NCBI RefSeq assembly: GCF_014204935.1
Contig: NZ_JACHMJ010000001.1
Location: 2,604,001 to 2,668,000 of the forward strand
DNA length: 64,000 bases
Reading direction: 5' to 3'
Source: Conyzicola lurida
GTDB lineage: Bacteria; Actinomycetota; Actinomycetes; Actinomycetales; Microbacteriaceae
The notes beneath the pieces were generated by a model. The model had not been told where the DNA came from and did no database searches. It saw nothing but the letters and a program-made list of their open reading frames with translations. Of this stretch, positions 1-7,534 are shown piece by piece. Every line of letters starts with the position of its first letter. The stretch's first letter is position 1. Made by a program: the position numbers and the translations under genes.

Positions 1-268
1 AGATGCCGAACCGCTCGTCGTTCTCGAGGGCGTATTCGAGGCAGTCGGCGCGGACCTCGCACGAGCCGCAGATCTTTTTGGCTTCGCGGGTCGACCCGCC
101 CTTTTCGGGGAAGAACGCCTCGGGGTCGGTCTGCGCGCAGAGAGAGTCGGTCTGCCAGGCGAGAGGGTTCTCCTCGACGTCGGCCTTGCGGACTCCCGGA
201 ACGCCGAGACGTACCGGGTCGACGAACCAGTCGTCTGGAACACTGGCGCGATATTCGCTGTTCGCCAT
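1..268 (-). CDS. whiB: WhiB-family iron-sulfur transcription factor (partial, C-terminus beyond window)
   Basis: The reverse strand from the ATG at 268 encodes 89 residues before the window edge cuts the gene. Four cysteines at residues 44, 67, 70 and 76 give the C-X22-C-X2-C-X5-C pattern that binds a [4Fe-4S] cluster in WhiB proteins. The segment WQTDSLCAQTDPEAFFP and the following CGSCEVRADCLEYAL are typical of the WhiB2/WhmD type, which controls septation and development in Actinobacteria (known of the family). The G[VI]WGG turn and the basic tail lie outside the window. AAGGGG lies about 7 bases before the ATG. A WhiB2 gene near mannose and rhamnose wall genes is also seen in mycobacteria. 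The exact subgroup is inferred. Confidence 0.93.
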   Translation of the reverse strand, partial: MANSEYRASVPDDWFVDPVRLGVPGVRKADVEENPLAWQTDSLCAQTDPEAFFPEKGGSTREAKKICGSCEVRADCLEYALENDERFGI

Positions 269-319
269 GTTCTACCCCTTGCCGCTCGACCCGATTGACC
301 GTAATGCGTTAGAGATAAT

Positions 320-331
320 TACACCGGTGTA
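320..331. promoter_or_regulatory. Perfect 12-bp palindrome upstream of whiB
   Basis: TACACCGGTGTA reads identically on both strands and lies about 52 bases upstream of the whiB start codon, in the 115-bp gap between galE and whiB. On the whiB strand it is followed at once by an AT-rich TAATTAT stretch that could be a -10 element. It may be an operator. No regulator can be assigned. Confidence 0.35.
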
Positions 332-383
332 GTTCGCCATAGTCAAGTCGGTGATGATAAAACCTTCTACCCCCGTAGGAGGG

Positions 384-1346
384 TTACGACGCGCGGCGTG
401 TTGCTTCCCACGCGCTCGACACCATCTCGTGCAGGCTGTGGCGCATCTCCCAGTCGAGGTCGCGGGCCGCGAGCTCGCCCGCGGCCACGATGCGCGCCGG
501 GTCGCCCGGGCGGCGTGGCGCGATCTCGGGCTCGAAGTCGATGCCGGTGGCATCCGCGACCGCGCGCATGATGTCCCCCACCGAGCTTCCGTCGCCGCTG
601 CCGAGGTTGTACGCGGTCTCGACGGGGAGTCCGGCGTCGAGGCGCTTCGCGGCCGCGACGTGCGAGATGGCCAGGTCGGCCACGTGCACGTAGTCGCGCA
701 CGTTGGTCCCGTCGGGCGTCGGGTAGTCGTTGCCGAAGATCTTCGGCGTCTTGCCGTCGCCGAGGGCACGGAAGACCAGCGGGAACAGGTTGTGCGGGCT
801 GGTGTCGTACAGCTCGGGCGTGCCGGAGCCGACGACGTTGAAGTAGCGCAGGCTCGTGTGGCGGAGGCCGACGGCGACACCCTGGTCGCGCAGCAGCCAC
901 TCGCCGACGAGCTTCGACTCGCCGTAGGGCGACTGCGGGCTCTTCGGGGTGTCCTCCGTCACGAGCTCGGTGGGGGGCGTGCCGTAGACGGCGGCGCTCG
1001 AGGAGAAGACGATGCGGTCGACGCCCTTCTCGGCCATCGCCGCCAGCAGCACGGCGGTGCCGGTGACGTTCTGCTCGTAGGTGTGCAGCGGGCGCTGCAC
1101 GCTGACCCCGGCGTACTTGTAGCCGGCAACGTGGATGACGCCCGTGACGTTGTGCTCCTCGATGGTCTTCAGCAGCAGTTCGCCGTCGAGGATCGAGCCG
1201 AGCACGAACGGTACGCCGGCCGGCACGAACTCGCGGAACCCGCTCGAGAGATCGTCGATCACGACCGGTGCGAGACCCGCGTCAGCGAGTGCCCTCACGA
1301 CGTGCGACCCGATATATCCTGCTCCACCCGTTACCAGCCATGTCAT
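384..1346 (-). CDS. galE: UDP-glucose 4-epimerase
   Basis: A 320-residue extended short-chain dehydrogenase/reductase that should interconvert UDP-glucose and UDP-galactose in the cytoplasm, supplying galactose donors for glycan assembly. The NAD-binding GGAGYIG lies at residues 7-13, the catalytic serine region SSSAAVYG at 115-122, and the YxxxK pair at Y141/K145. The epimerase-type AGYKYAGVSVQ and NVRDYVHV segments are present. Length is normal for the family (about 320-340). The reading frame stays open far upstream, but only the ATG at 1346 gives the conserved MTWLVTGG N-terminus. It lies 10 bp downstream of the small membrane-protein gene on the same strand. Confidence 0.95.
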   Translation of the reverse strand: MTWLVTGGAGYIGSHVVRALADAGLAPVVIDDLSSGFREFVPAGVPFVLGSILDGELLLKTIEEHNVTGVIHVAGYKYAGVSVQRPLHTYEQNVTGTAVLLAAMAEKGVDRIVFSSSAAVYGTPPTELVTEDTPKSPQSPYGESKLVGEWLLRDQGVAVGLRHTSLRYFNVVGSGTPELYDTSPHNLFPLVFRALGDGKTPKIFGNDYPTPDGTNVRDYVHVADLAISHVAAAKRLDAGLPVETAYNLGSGDGSSVGDIMRAVADATGIDFEPEIAPRRPGDPARIVAAGELAARDLDWEMRHSLHEMVSSAWEATRRAS

Positions 1347-1356
1347 ACCTCTAACG

Positions 1357-1578
1357 CTAGCGCGCCGCGGAGTGCCGGAAACGCGCCCCCTTCTTCGATA
1401 CCGAAGACGCGGAGCGCCGGGATCCCGCAGCCGCCACGGATCGCGGGCGGCGGGGGTTACGGACTCCTTCGGAGCCGTAAGTCGGCACCCGGCGGTACCC
1501 GTCGCGCACGACGGAGACCACGGATGCCACGATCGCCACGAGGGCGATGGCACTGAGGACAACCAATGAAATAGCCAT
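1357..1578 (-). CDS. Small single-pass membrane protein of unknown function
   Basis: A 73-residue ORF with a hydrophobic helix at residues 2-24, followed by RDGYRRVPTYG and a basic, serine/arginine-rich tail, so the tail is probably cytoplasmic. It starts at an ATG in the divergent gap facing the GlxA-type regulator and ends 10 bp before galE, with which it may be cotranscribed. I recall similar short proteins with the RDGYRRVP motif in related actinobacteria, but no function is known to me. The low-complexity C-terminal half could be partly spurious. Confidence 0.6.
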   Translation of the reverse strand: MAISLVVLSAIALVAIVASVVSVVRDGYRRVPTYGSEGVRNPRRPRSVAAAGSRRSASSVSKKGARFRHSAAR

Positions 1579-1650
1579 GGCAGTAAATCTATGATTGGTG
1601 GTATGACGCCAACAGTGGCAGAATCGACAGTAATCGGTTCATTACTGCCA
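1578..1650. promoter_or_regulatory. Inverted CAGTAAT repeats between the small membrane gene and the GlxA-type regulator
   Basis: The divergent gap holds TGGCAGTAA at 1578-1586 and its exact reverse complement TTACTGCCA at 1642-1650. A tighter dyad, CAGTAAT at 1628-1634 and ATTACTG at 1641-1647, has a 6-base loop. These sit just before the regulator's GAGG ribosome site and ATG. The arrangement is what an autoregulatory operator would look like. This is inference from symmetry alone. Confidence 0.4.
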
Positions 1651-1661
1651 AGCGAGGTCCC

Positions 1662-2624
1662 ATGCTGAAGAAGATCGTCCTGCTCGCCATCCCGGGCGTC
1701 GCCCCCTTCGAGTTCGGCGTCGTCTGCGAGGTGTTCGGCATCGACCGCAGCGCGATGGGCGGCCCGAAGTTCGACTTCACGATCGCGACCGCCGACCCCG
1801 GCCCCGTGCGCACCAGTCTCGGCTACGACATGGTGATCAGTTCCGACCTCTCCGTCGCGGCCGACGCCGACCTGATCGCCGTCTCCGCGCACCGCTTCGA
1901 CGACATCGACGAGCGCTTCCTCGAGGTGATCCGGGCCGCGGAGGCCCGGGGCGCCTGGGTGCTCAGCCTCTGCAGCGGGGCGTTCGTGCTGGCCCAGGCC
2001 GGCATCCTGAACGGTCGCCGCGCCACGACGCACTGGATGTACGCCGACCGCCTCGCCGCCGAGTACCCCGACATCGAGGTCGACCCCGACGTGCTCTTCG
2101 TGAGGGACGGCAACGTCGTCACCGGCGCGGGTACCGCTGCCGGCATCGACGCCGCCCTGCACATCGTGCGAACCGAGCTCGGGGCGTCGGTCACCAACGT
2201 GGTCGCGCGCCGCATGGTCGTCCCGCCGCAGCGCGACGGCGGCCAGTCGCAGTACATCCAGTCGCCGGTCTCTCCGGTGTGCGCCGACTCGTTCGCGGCG
2301 GTCGCCGACTGGATGCTGCAGAACCTCGCCGAAGACCTCACCGTCGACCAGCTCGCCCGTAAAGCGCTGATGTCGAGCCGCACGTTCGCCCGACGGTTCC
2401 GCGCCGACATGGGCACGACACCGTCGGCCTGGCTCAACCGCCAGCGCATCATCCGTGCCCAACAACTACTCGAAGAGACGGGTGCCGCGTTGGAGACCAT
2501 CGCCCAGGACACGGGCTTCGGCACCGCCTCGGTGATGCGCCACCACTTCCTCAAGGTGCTGCAGACCACTCCGACCGCCTACCGGCGCGCGTTCGCCGTG
2601 CGCGTGCCCGAGCTGGCGGGCTAG
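1662..2624 (+). CDS. GlxA-family transcriptional regulator (DJ-1/PfpI domain plus AraC-type HTH)
   Basis: 320 residues. The N-terminal 180 residues form a DJ-1/PfpI-like domain with a nucleophile-elbow sequence LCSGAF (Cys104) and the ATTHW segment typical of GlxA/FtrA regulators. Residues about 210-315 carry the two helix-turn-helix units of an AraC family DNA-binding domain (SSRTFARRFRADMGTTP, then DTGFGTASVMRHHF). Such proteins are transcription activators whose first domain probably senses a small ligand (family knowledge). The start is the ATG at 1662, preceded by GAGG at 5 bases. It faces a short divergent promoter region with inverted repeats. The ligand and targets cannot be read from the sequence. 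Confidence 0.9.
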   Translation: MLKKIVLLAIPGVAPFEFGVVCEVFGIDRSAMGGPKFDFTIATADPGPVRTSLGYDMVISSDLSVAADADLIAVSAHRFDDIDERFLEVIRAAEARGAWVLSLCSGAFVLAQAGILNGRRATTHWMYADRLAAEYPDIEVDPDVLFVRDGNVVTGAGTAAGIDAALHIVRTELGASVTNVVARRMVVPPQRDGGQSQYIQSPVSPVCADSFAAVADWMLQNLAEDLTVDQLARKALMSSRTFARRFRADMGTTPSAWLNRQRIIRAQQLLEETGAALETIAQDTGFGTASVMRHHFLKVLQTTPTAYRRAFAVRVPELAG

Positions 2625-2642
2625 CCGCCCGCCCGCCCCGGG

Positions 2643-3626
2643 TCAGCTCAGCGCGTCGAGCTCCGCGACCAGTTCCGCGGCGGCGGGGACGAACGCGTCG
2701 GTGCCCGCCGAGGTCACGGTGATCGTGAACCAGTTGTCGCCGGCGAACACGTGCAGGCGGTCTCCCACCGCGACCGCCGAGTCGGCGCCCTCGACCTCGA
2801 CCGGCGCGGCCCCGGCGGCGGTCGAGACCTCGTCGACCGCCCAGGCGCCGCCCGGCAGCACCGTGACGACGGCGTTCTCGTCGCCGGCCCCGGCCCAGCC
2901 GCACTTGGTGACCCCCGCGGGTGTCTGCGCGGCGTAGTAGCCGGTGTTCGGCTCGGCGTCGCCGCCCCATTCCATTCCGGCGCCTCCCGCGCCGCCGGCC
3001 GCGGCACCGATAAGCCCGCCGGCGTCGAGCGTCGCGCAGTCGATCTCGGTCGGCCACTCGGCATCCACCACATACGGCTCGGGCGCCGTCACGGTCGACG
3101 TGGCCGCGGCGAACGCCGCCGTGATGGCCTGGGTTGCCGCAGTGGTGGTAGCGATCGGAGCGGTCGGGTCGTAGAGCACGCCGTAGAGCGAGAAGTCCCC
3201 CTCGACGGATCCGAAGATGCAGCCGTAGCCCGGCGTGCACTCGGTGGTCGGCGACCTGGTGACCTGCGAGGTCGGCAGGGCGATGAGGGAGAGGGCGACG
3301 CCTCCCGGCACGGGCAGTTCCGTCCAGGTGCAGTCGATGCCGCCGAGCTGGCCGATCACCAGGTAGTCGGGATCGAGGGACCATTCGCTCGACGACGGCT
3401 GCAACGCCGTGCCGACGAGCCCGGCCACGTCAGCGGAGGTGAACAGCGCCTCGCAGTCGCCGTCGAGCAACCGCTCGGGCGAGGTCAGCTCGACCGGTTC
3501 GGTCGTGGGCGTCGGGGCGACGGTGGCGGTGGGGTCGGCGTCGGCCGGCGGCTCGGCGGCACAGGCGGACAGGCCGCCCGCGAACAAGACGACGACGGCG
3601 GCGATCGTAACTCGAGAGTGTCTCAT
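2643..3626 (-). CDS. Secreted lipoprotein of unknown function
   Basis: 327 residues beginning with a lipoprotein signal peptide: a basic start, a hydrophobic core and the lipobox LSAC with the lipidated cysteine at residue 22. A threonine/proline-rich linker (about residues 29-45) follows, then a globular part with several cysteines. Two halves look related, each having a CDALF- or DCATL-like start and a late CxW or CGWAG segment. This suggests a tandem DUF3558-like fold (tentative). It should sit on the outer face of the membrane. It lies 10 bp downstream of manA on the same strand and is probably cotranscribed. No enzymatic motif is recognised. Confidence 0.85.
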   Translation of the reverse strand: MRHSRVTIAAVVVLFAGGLSACAAEPPADADPTATVAPTPTTEPVELTSPERLLDGDCEALFTSADVAGLVGTALQPSSSEWSLDPDYLVIGQLGGIDCTWTELPVPGGVALSLIALPTSQVTRSPTTECTPGYGCIFGSVEGDFSLYGVLYDPTAPIATTTAATQAITAAFAAATSTVTAPEPYVVDAEWPTEIDCATLDAGGLIGAAAGGAGGAGMEWGGDAEPNTGYYAAQTPAGVTKCGWAGAGDENAVVTVLPGGAWAVDEVSTAAGAAPVEVEGADSAVAVGDRLHVFAGDNWFTITVTSAGTDAFVPAAAELVAELDALS

Positions 3627-3636
3627 GCGAGGAATC

Positions 3637-4842
3637 CTAGAGACAGCTGCCGGGTGGCCGGAACACCCCGGACGCGGACGTTAGCGAATCGTCATGTTGC
3701 GAGGCCCAGAGCCCCTGCCCCGGTCCCGCGATGAAGAGGTCGCCGTCGCCCGAGATCGTGAGGGTCGCCTCGTCCGCGGTCACCAGCACCGATTCGCCGC
3801 GCGTGACAGAGACGCTGGAGAGCGCGCCGGTGAGCGTGAAGGAGCCGGCCGTGCAGAGGACGATTCCCGTGCCGCCGACGTCGTATGCGGCATCCTTTAC
3901 CGGCCCGGTCACGACGGCAAGCACGAAGTCGGGCACGTCGGGACGGTAGACGGCGATACCGGACCCGGTCGTCTCGGGGGCGAGGTACGGCACCGGTACG
4001 GGACTGAAGTCGAGCACCGAGAGCAGCTCGGGCACGTCGATGTGTTTCGGGGTGAGGCCGCCGCGCAGCACGTTGTCGGAGGCGGCCATCAGCTCGATGC
4101 CGAGCCCCTCGACATAGGCGTGGATGTTGCCCGCCGGCAGGTAGAGCACCTCGCCGCGCTGCAGCGTGACCAGGTTGAGCATGAGCGAGACGACGATGCC
4201 CGGGTCGCCCGGGTAGGCGGCCGCGAGCTCGCCGACGAGGGTGAAGTGCTCTCCTTCGATGCCGGATGCCGCGGCGACCACGGCCTCGACCAGCTCGACC
4301 ACGTCGTCGCCGCCGGAGACGAGCCACTCGAAGGTCGCGCGCAGGTCGTCGTCGGACTCGAGCCGCGCCGACCAGCCGGAGAGCGCGGGGTCGCCGGGAC
4401 GCGCGCCGAGCAGCCGGGCGATCGACGCGGCCGTCGCCGACACCGGACGGAAGCCGCACAGCGCGCGGTAGCCGTCGGTGAGCGCGTAGATCAGCTCGGG
4501 CTTGTGGAACTCGTCCTTGTAGTTGCGGTCCGCGGCGTCGAGCGGGATGCCGAGGGCGTTCTCCCGGGCGAAGCCGTCGGCGGCCTGCGCCATGGTCGGG
4601 TGGGCCTGCAACGACAGGGGTGCCGCGGCGGCGAGGACCTTGAGCAGGAAGGGCAGGCGTTCGTCGAGGATGTCGAGGACGGTGCCGCTGCCGTCGGTGA
4701 GACGGGCGGGCGAACCGGGGTGCGCGCCGAGCCAGAGCTCGGCTTCGGGGCCGCCGGACGGCGGGGTACCGAGCAGCTCCGCGATCGCCGTCGTCGATCC
4801 CCACGCGTAGTCGCGCGGGGTATTGGTGATGCCTACAAACAT
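3637..4842 (-). CDS. manA: Mannose-6-phosphate isomerase, class I
   Basis: 401 residues from the ATG at 4842. The longer open frame adds 32 residues lacking family features, while MFVGITNTPRDYAWGS is the expected N-terminus. The enzyme interconverts fructose-6-phosphate and mannose-6-phosphate. Zinc-ligand motifs are visible: LQAHP (Q79, H81), HKPE (E116) and the late AGNIHAYVEG. It gives the cell mannose-6-phosphate for GDP-mannose, the substrate of Gmd in the island to the right, and possibly for a Kdn-type nonulosonic acid. A mannose-1-phosphate guanylyltransferase is not in the window. It is divergent from the acyl-CoA dehydrogenase, with a 108-bp gap. Confidence 0.95.
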   Translation of the reverse strand: MFVGITNTPRDYAWGSTTAIAELLGTPPSGGPEAELWLGAHPGSPARLTDGSGTVLDILDERLPFLLKVLAAAAPLSLQAHPTMAQAADGFARENALGIPLDAADRNYKDEFHKPELIYALTDGYRALCGFRPVSATAASIARLLGARPGDPALSGWSARLESDDDLRATFEWLVSGGDDVVELVEAVVAAASGIEGEHFTLVGELAAAYPGDPGIVVSLMLNLVTLQRGEVLYLPAGNIHAYVEGLGIELMAASDNVLRGGLTPKHIDVPELLSVLDFSPVPVPYLAPETTGSGIAVYRPDVPDFVLAVVTGPVKDAAYDVGGTGIVLCTAGSFTLTGALSSVSVTRGESVLVTADEATLTISGDGDLFIAGPGQGLWASQHDDSLTSASGVFRPPGSCL

Positions 4843-4950
4843 GGGGCCTGTCCTTGTCACTGGGTTAGACCAAAGTACCAACCGCCTAGGAGGGCCTCGA
4901 ACGCGCGACCTATGCTTTCGGAGGATTCCGACAAGCAATGGAGCATTTAC

Positions 4951-6132
4951 ATGTCATTCGAGTCACTCACCAGCGACTTCTACGGGTACGAGAACGGCCT
5001 CACCGACCAGGAGAAGGAGACGATCGTCGCCCTCCGCGCGTTCCTCGAGGCGGAGGTGCGCCCCATCGTCAACGGGCTGTGGGAGAGGTCAGAGTTCGTG
5101 CCGCGGTCGATCGTGAAGGGACTCGCCGACCTCGGCCTCTTCGGTCAGCCGTGGAAGGAGACCCAGCGGTTCGAGAACAGCGCGGTATTCCGCGGCTGGG
5201 TCGCCCTCGAGCTCGCCCGCGTCGACGCCAGCGTCGCCACCCTGGTCGGCATGCAGAACGGGCTCGTGATGGGCTCCATCGCCGTCGCCGGCAGCCAGGA
5301 GCAGCGCGACGAGTGGCTGCCGAGATTCGCCAGCGGCGAGCTGCTCGGCGCCTTCGGCCTCACCGAGCCGCTCTCGGGCTCCGACTCCGCGCAGGGGCTG
5401 CGCACCATCGCCAAGCGCGACGGCGACAACTGGGTGATCAACGGCGCCAAGCGCTGGATCGGCAACGGCTCGATCAGCGACGTCACCATCATCTGGGCCA
5501 AGGACGCGGATGACGGACAGGTGAAGGGCTTCATCGTCCCGACATCCACGCCGGGGTATTCGGCGACGCGCATCGAGGGCAAGCAGGCGCTCCGTATCGT
5601 GCAGAACGCCGACATCGTGCTCACCGACCTCGTGGTGCCCGAGGCGAACCGCCTGCAGAACTCGAACTCGTTCCGCGAGACCGCGGCCGTGCTGCGTCTG
5701 ACCCGCGCCGAAGTGGCCTGGGCCGCCGTCGGCAACTCGGTCGGCGCCTACGAGGCGGCCGTGAAGTACGCCGGCGAACGCATCCAGTTCGGCAAGGAGA
5801 TCGGCGGACACCAGCTCGTGCAGGACCTGCTCGCCCGCAGCCTCGGCAACATCACCGCGTCCATCGGCATGGTGACCCGCGTCTCGCAGATGCTCGACGA
5901 GGGCACGCAGCGCGACGAGCACTCCTCGCTCGCCAAGGCGTACACGACGAGCCGCATGCGCGAGACCGTCGCCTGGTGCCGCGAGATCTTCGGCGGCAAC
6001 GGCATCGTGCTCGACTACGACGTCATCCGCTACTTCGCCGACGCCGAGGCGATCTACTCCTACGAGGGCACGCGCGAGATGAACACGCTCATCGTCGGAC
6101 GCGCCATCACCGGCAAGGCCGCGTTCATCTAG
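4951..6132 (+). CDS. Acyl-CoA dehydrogenase, glutaryl-CoA dehydrogenase-like
   Basis: 393 residues with the three acyl-CoA dehydrogenase domains: a helical N-terminus, a beta middle domain (FGLTEPLSGSD and KRWIGNGSISDV contact FAD) and a helical C-terminus. The catalytic base is expected at Glu372 in YEGTREMN, the position used by glutaryl-CoA dehydrogenases. The ending TLIVGRAITG is also typical of that branch. It should oxidise an acyl-CoA with FAD and pass electrons to ETF. The exact substrate is uncertain. The ATG at 4951 has GGAG 7 bases upstream. An in-frame ATG at 4912 would add 13 poorly conserved residues. It is followed by a strong GC hairpin. Confidence 0.92.
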   Translation: MSFESLTSDFYGYENGLTDQEKETIVALRAFLEAEVRPIVNGLWERSEFVPRSIVKGLADLGLFGQPWKETQRFENSAVFRGWVALELARVDASVATLVGMQNGLVMGSIAVAGSQEQRDEWLPRFASGELLGAFGLTEPLSGSDSAQGLRTIAKRDGDNWVINGAKRWIGNGSISDVTIIWAKDADDGQVKGFIVPTSTPGYSATRIEGKQALRIVQNADIVLTDLVVPEANRLQNSNSFRETAAVLRLTRAEVAWAAVGNSVGAYEAAVKYAGERIQFGKEIGGHQLVQDLLARSLGNITASIGMVTRVSQMLDEGTQRDEHSSLAKAYTTSRMRETVAWCREIFGGNGIVLDYDVIRYFADAEAIYSYEGTREMNTLIVGRAITGKAAFI

Positions 6133-6145
6133 ACCGCTCCCGCGC

Positions 6146-6177
6146 AGCGCCCCGTCCGGACACCCGGGCGGGGCGCT
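6146..6177 (+). terminator. GC-rich hairpin after the acyl-CoA dehydrogenase
   Basis: AGCGCCCCG at 6146-6154 pairs perfectly with CGGGGCGCT at 6169-6177 over a 14-base loop. It lies 13 bases past the stop codon. The trailing bases are only weakly T-rich, so this is a probable but not classical terminator. Confidence 0.6.
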
Positions 6178-6210
6178 TCGCGTTCAGCGTGCGTCGGTAA
6201 GGTTTGCACT

Positions 6211-7521
6211 ATGAGACTTCTGGACAGCGGCAGGCTGCGCTTCGGCGTACTCGTGCTGGCCCTGGTCACGATTCTCGCGGGCGACCTCTGGCGCTACTCG
6301 ATCACCTGGTACGGGTTCGGTGCGATCGTGCTCGCGGTCTCCGCGTTCTCGGCGCTGCTGCTGGTGCGTTACCGCGACCGCTGGCGCATCGGCGCGCTCC
6401 CGATGCCGCTGCTCGCCTTCGTCGCGCTGACGACGATCTCGATCGCCTGGTCGGCGTACCCCAGCTCGAGCGCCGTCGGCATCGTCGCCACGCTGCTCAC
6501 CGCCCTCTCGGGCGTCGCCTTCGCGGTCGCCTTCTCATGGGGCGAACTGCTGCGCGCCCTCGGTGTCGCCCTGCGGATCATCCTCGGCCTCTCGGCCGTC
6601 TTCGAGCTGTTCGTGGCGCTCGTGCTGCGCCGCCCGCTGCTGCCGTTCTGGTCGCCGTATGCCGCCGACGACGACGGCCACCTGCCGAAGGCGCTCTACT
6701 GGTCGCGCAATGTGCTCTTCGACGACGGCAAGATCCAGGGCGTCGTCGGCAACTCGGCGCTGCTCGGCTTCGTCGCGCTGCTCGCGCTGATCGTGTTCGG
6801 CGTGCAGCTCGCAGCCGGCCGGGTGAAGCGGGGGCGCGGCATCGCGTGGATCGTGCTCGCCGCCGGCATCCTGTTCCTCACCCGCTCCGCCACGATCACG
6901 CTCGCCCTCGTCGCGGTCGTCGCCGTCACCCTCGCAGTCGCCGCGGTGCGCAGCGCGCCGACCGGCCGGGTGCGCGCCGTGCTCTACGGGGTGTTCGCCC
7001 TGCTCGCCGTCGCCGCGGTGGTCGTCGGCGCGGTCGCGCGCGACAGCATCCTCGGCCTGCTCGGCAAGTCGCCCGACCTCACCGGCCGCACGAACATCTG
7101 GGACAGCGTCATCGGCCTGGCGCAGGAGCGGCCCGTGTTCGGCTGGGGCTGGGTCAGCTACTGGACGCCGTGGGCGGAACCGCTGAACACGCTCGCCTTC
7201 GAGGGCGGGGTGCAGCAGTACCAAGCGCACAACGCCTGGCTCGACGTCTGGCTGCAGCTCGGCATCGTCGGCCTCGTCGTGTTCGGTGCCTTCGTGCTCT
7301 CCACGGTCGTGCGCTCGTGGTTCTTCGCGGTCGACCGGACCATCACCGTGCCGGGCACCCGCGGCAGCTACTCGGTGGAATCGGTGCTCCCGATCCTGAT
7401 CCTCACGGCGCTGCTGGTGCAGTCGCTGGCCGAGAGCCGGCTCATCATCGAGTACGGCCTGCTATTGCTGACGATCACCGCGGTCAAGACGCGGATGGGA
7501 GAACGCGGCACACTGCCGTAA
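6211..7521 (+). CDS. O-antigen ligase/polymerase-like (WaaL/Wzy) membrane protein, copy 1
   Basis: 436 residues with about ten to twelve hydrophobic segments throughout, starting at the ATG at 6211. The late periplasmic-loop pattern of the O-antigen ligase superfamily is present: GRTNIWDSVI, then RPVFGWGWVSYW, then AHNAWLDVW with His340. Members polymerise lipid-linked repeat units (Wzy) or ligate glycans to an acceptor (WaaL). In a Gram-positive cell, polymerase or transfer to a wall acceptor is more likely (inference). The paralogue of identical length starts 13 bp downstream, so the two are surely cotranscribed. The flippase gene nearby fits a Wzx/Wzy route. Confidence 0.85.
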   Translation: MRLLDSGRLRFGVLVLALVTILAGDLWRYSITWYGFGAIVLAVSAFSALLLVRYRDRWRIGALPMPLLAFVALTTISIAWSAYPSSSAVGIVATLLTALSGVAFAVAFSWGELLRALGVALRIILGLSAVFELFVALVLRRPLLPFWSPYAADDDGHLPKALYWSRNVLFDDGKIQGVVGNSALLGFVALLALIVFGVQLAAGRVKRGRGIAWIVLAAGILFLTRSATITLALVAVVAVTLAVAAVRSAPTGRVRAVLYGVFALLAVAAVVVGAVARDSILGLLGKSPDLTGRTNIWDSVIGLAQERPVFGWGWVSYWTPWAEPLNTLAFEGGVQQYQAHNAWLDVWLQLGIVGLVVFGAFVLSTVVRSWFFAVDRTITVPGTRGSYSVESVLPILILTALLVQSLAESRLIIEYGLLLLTITAVKTRMGERGTLP

Positions 7522-7534
7522 CGTGGACTCCCCC

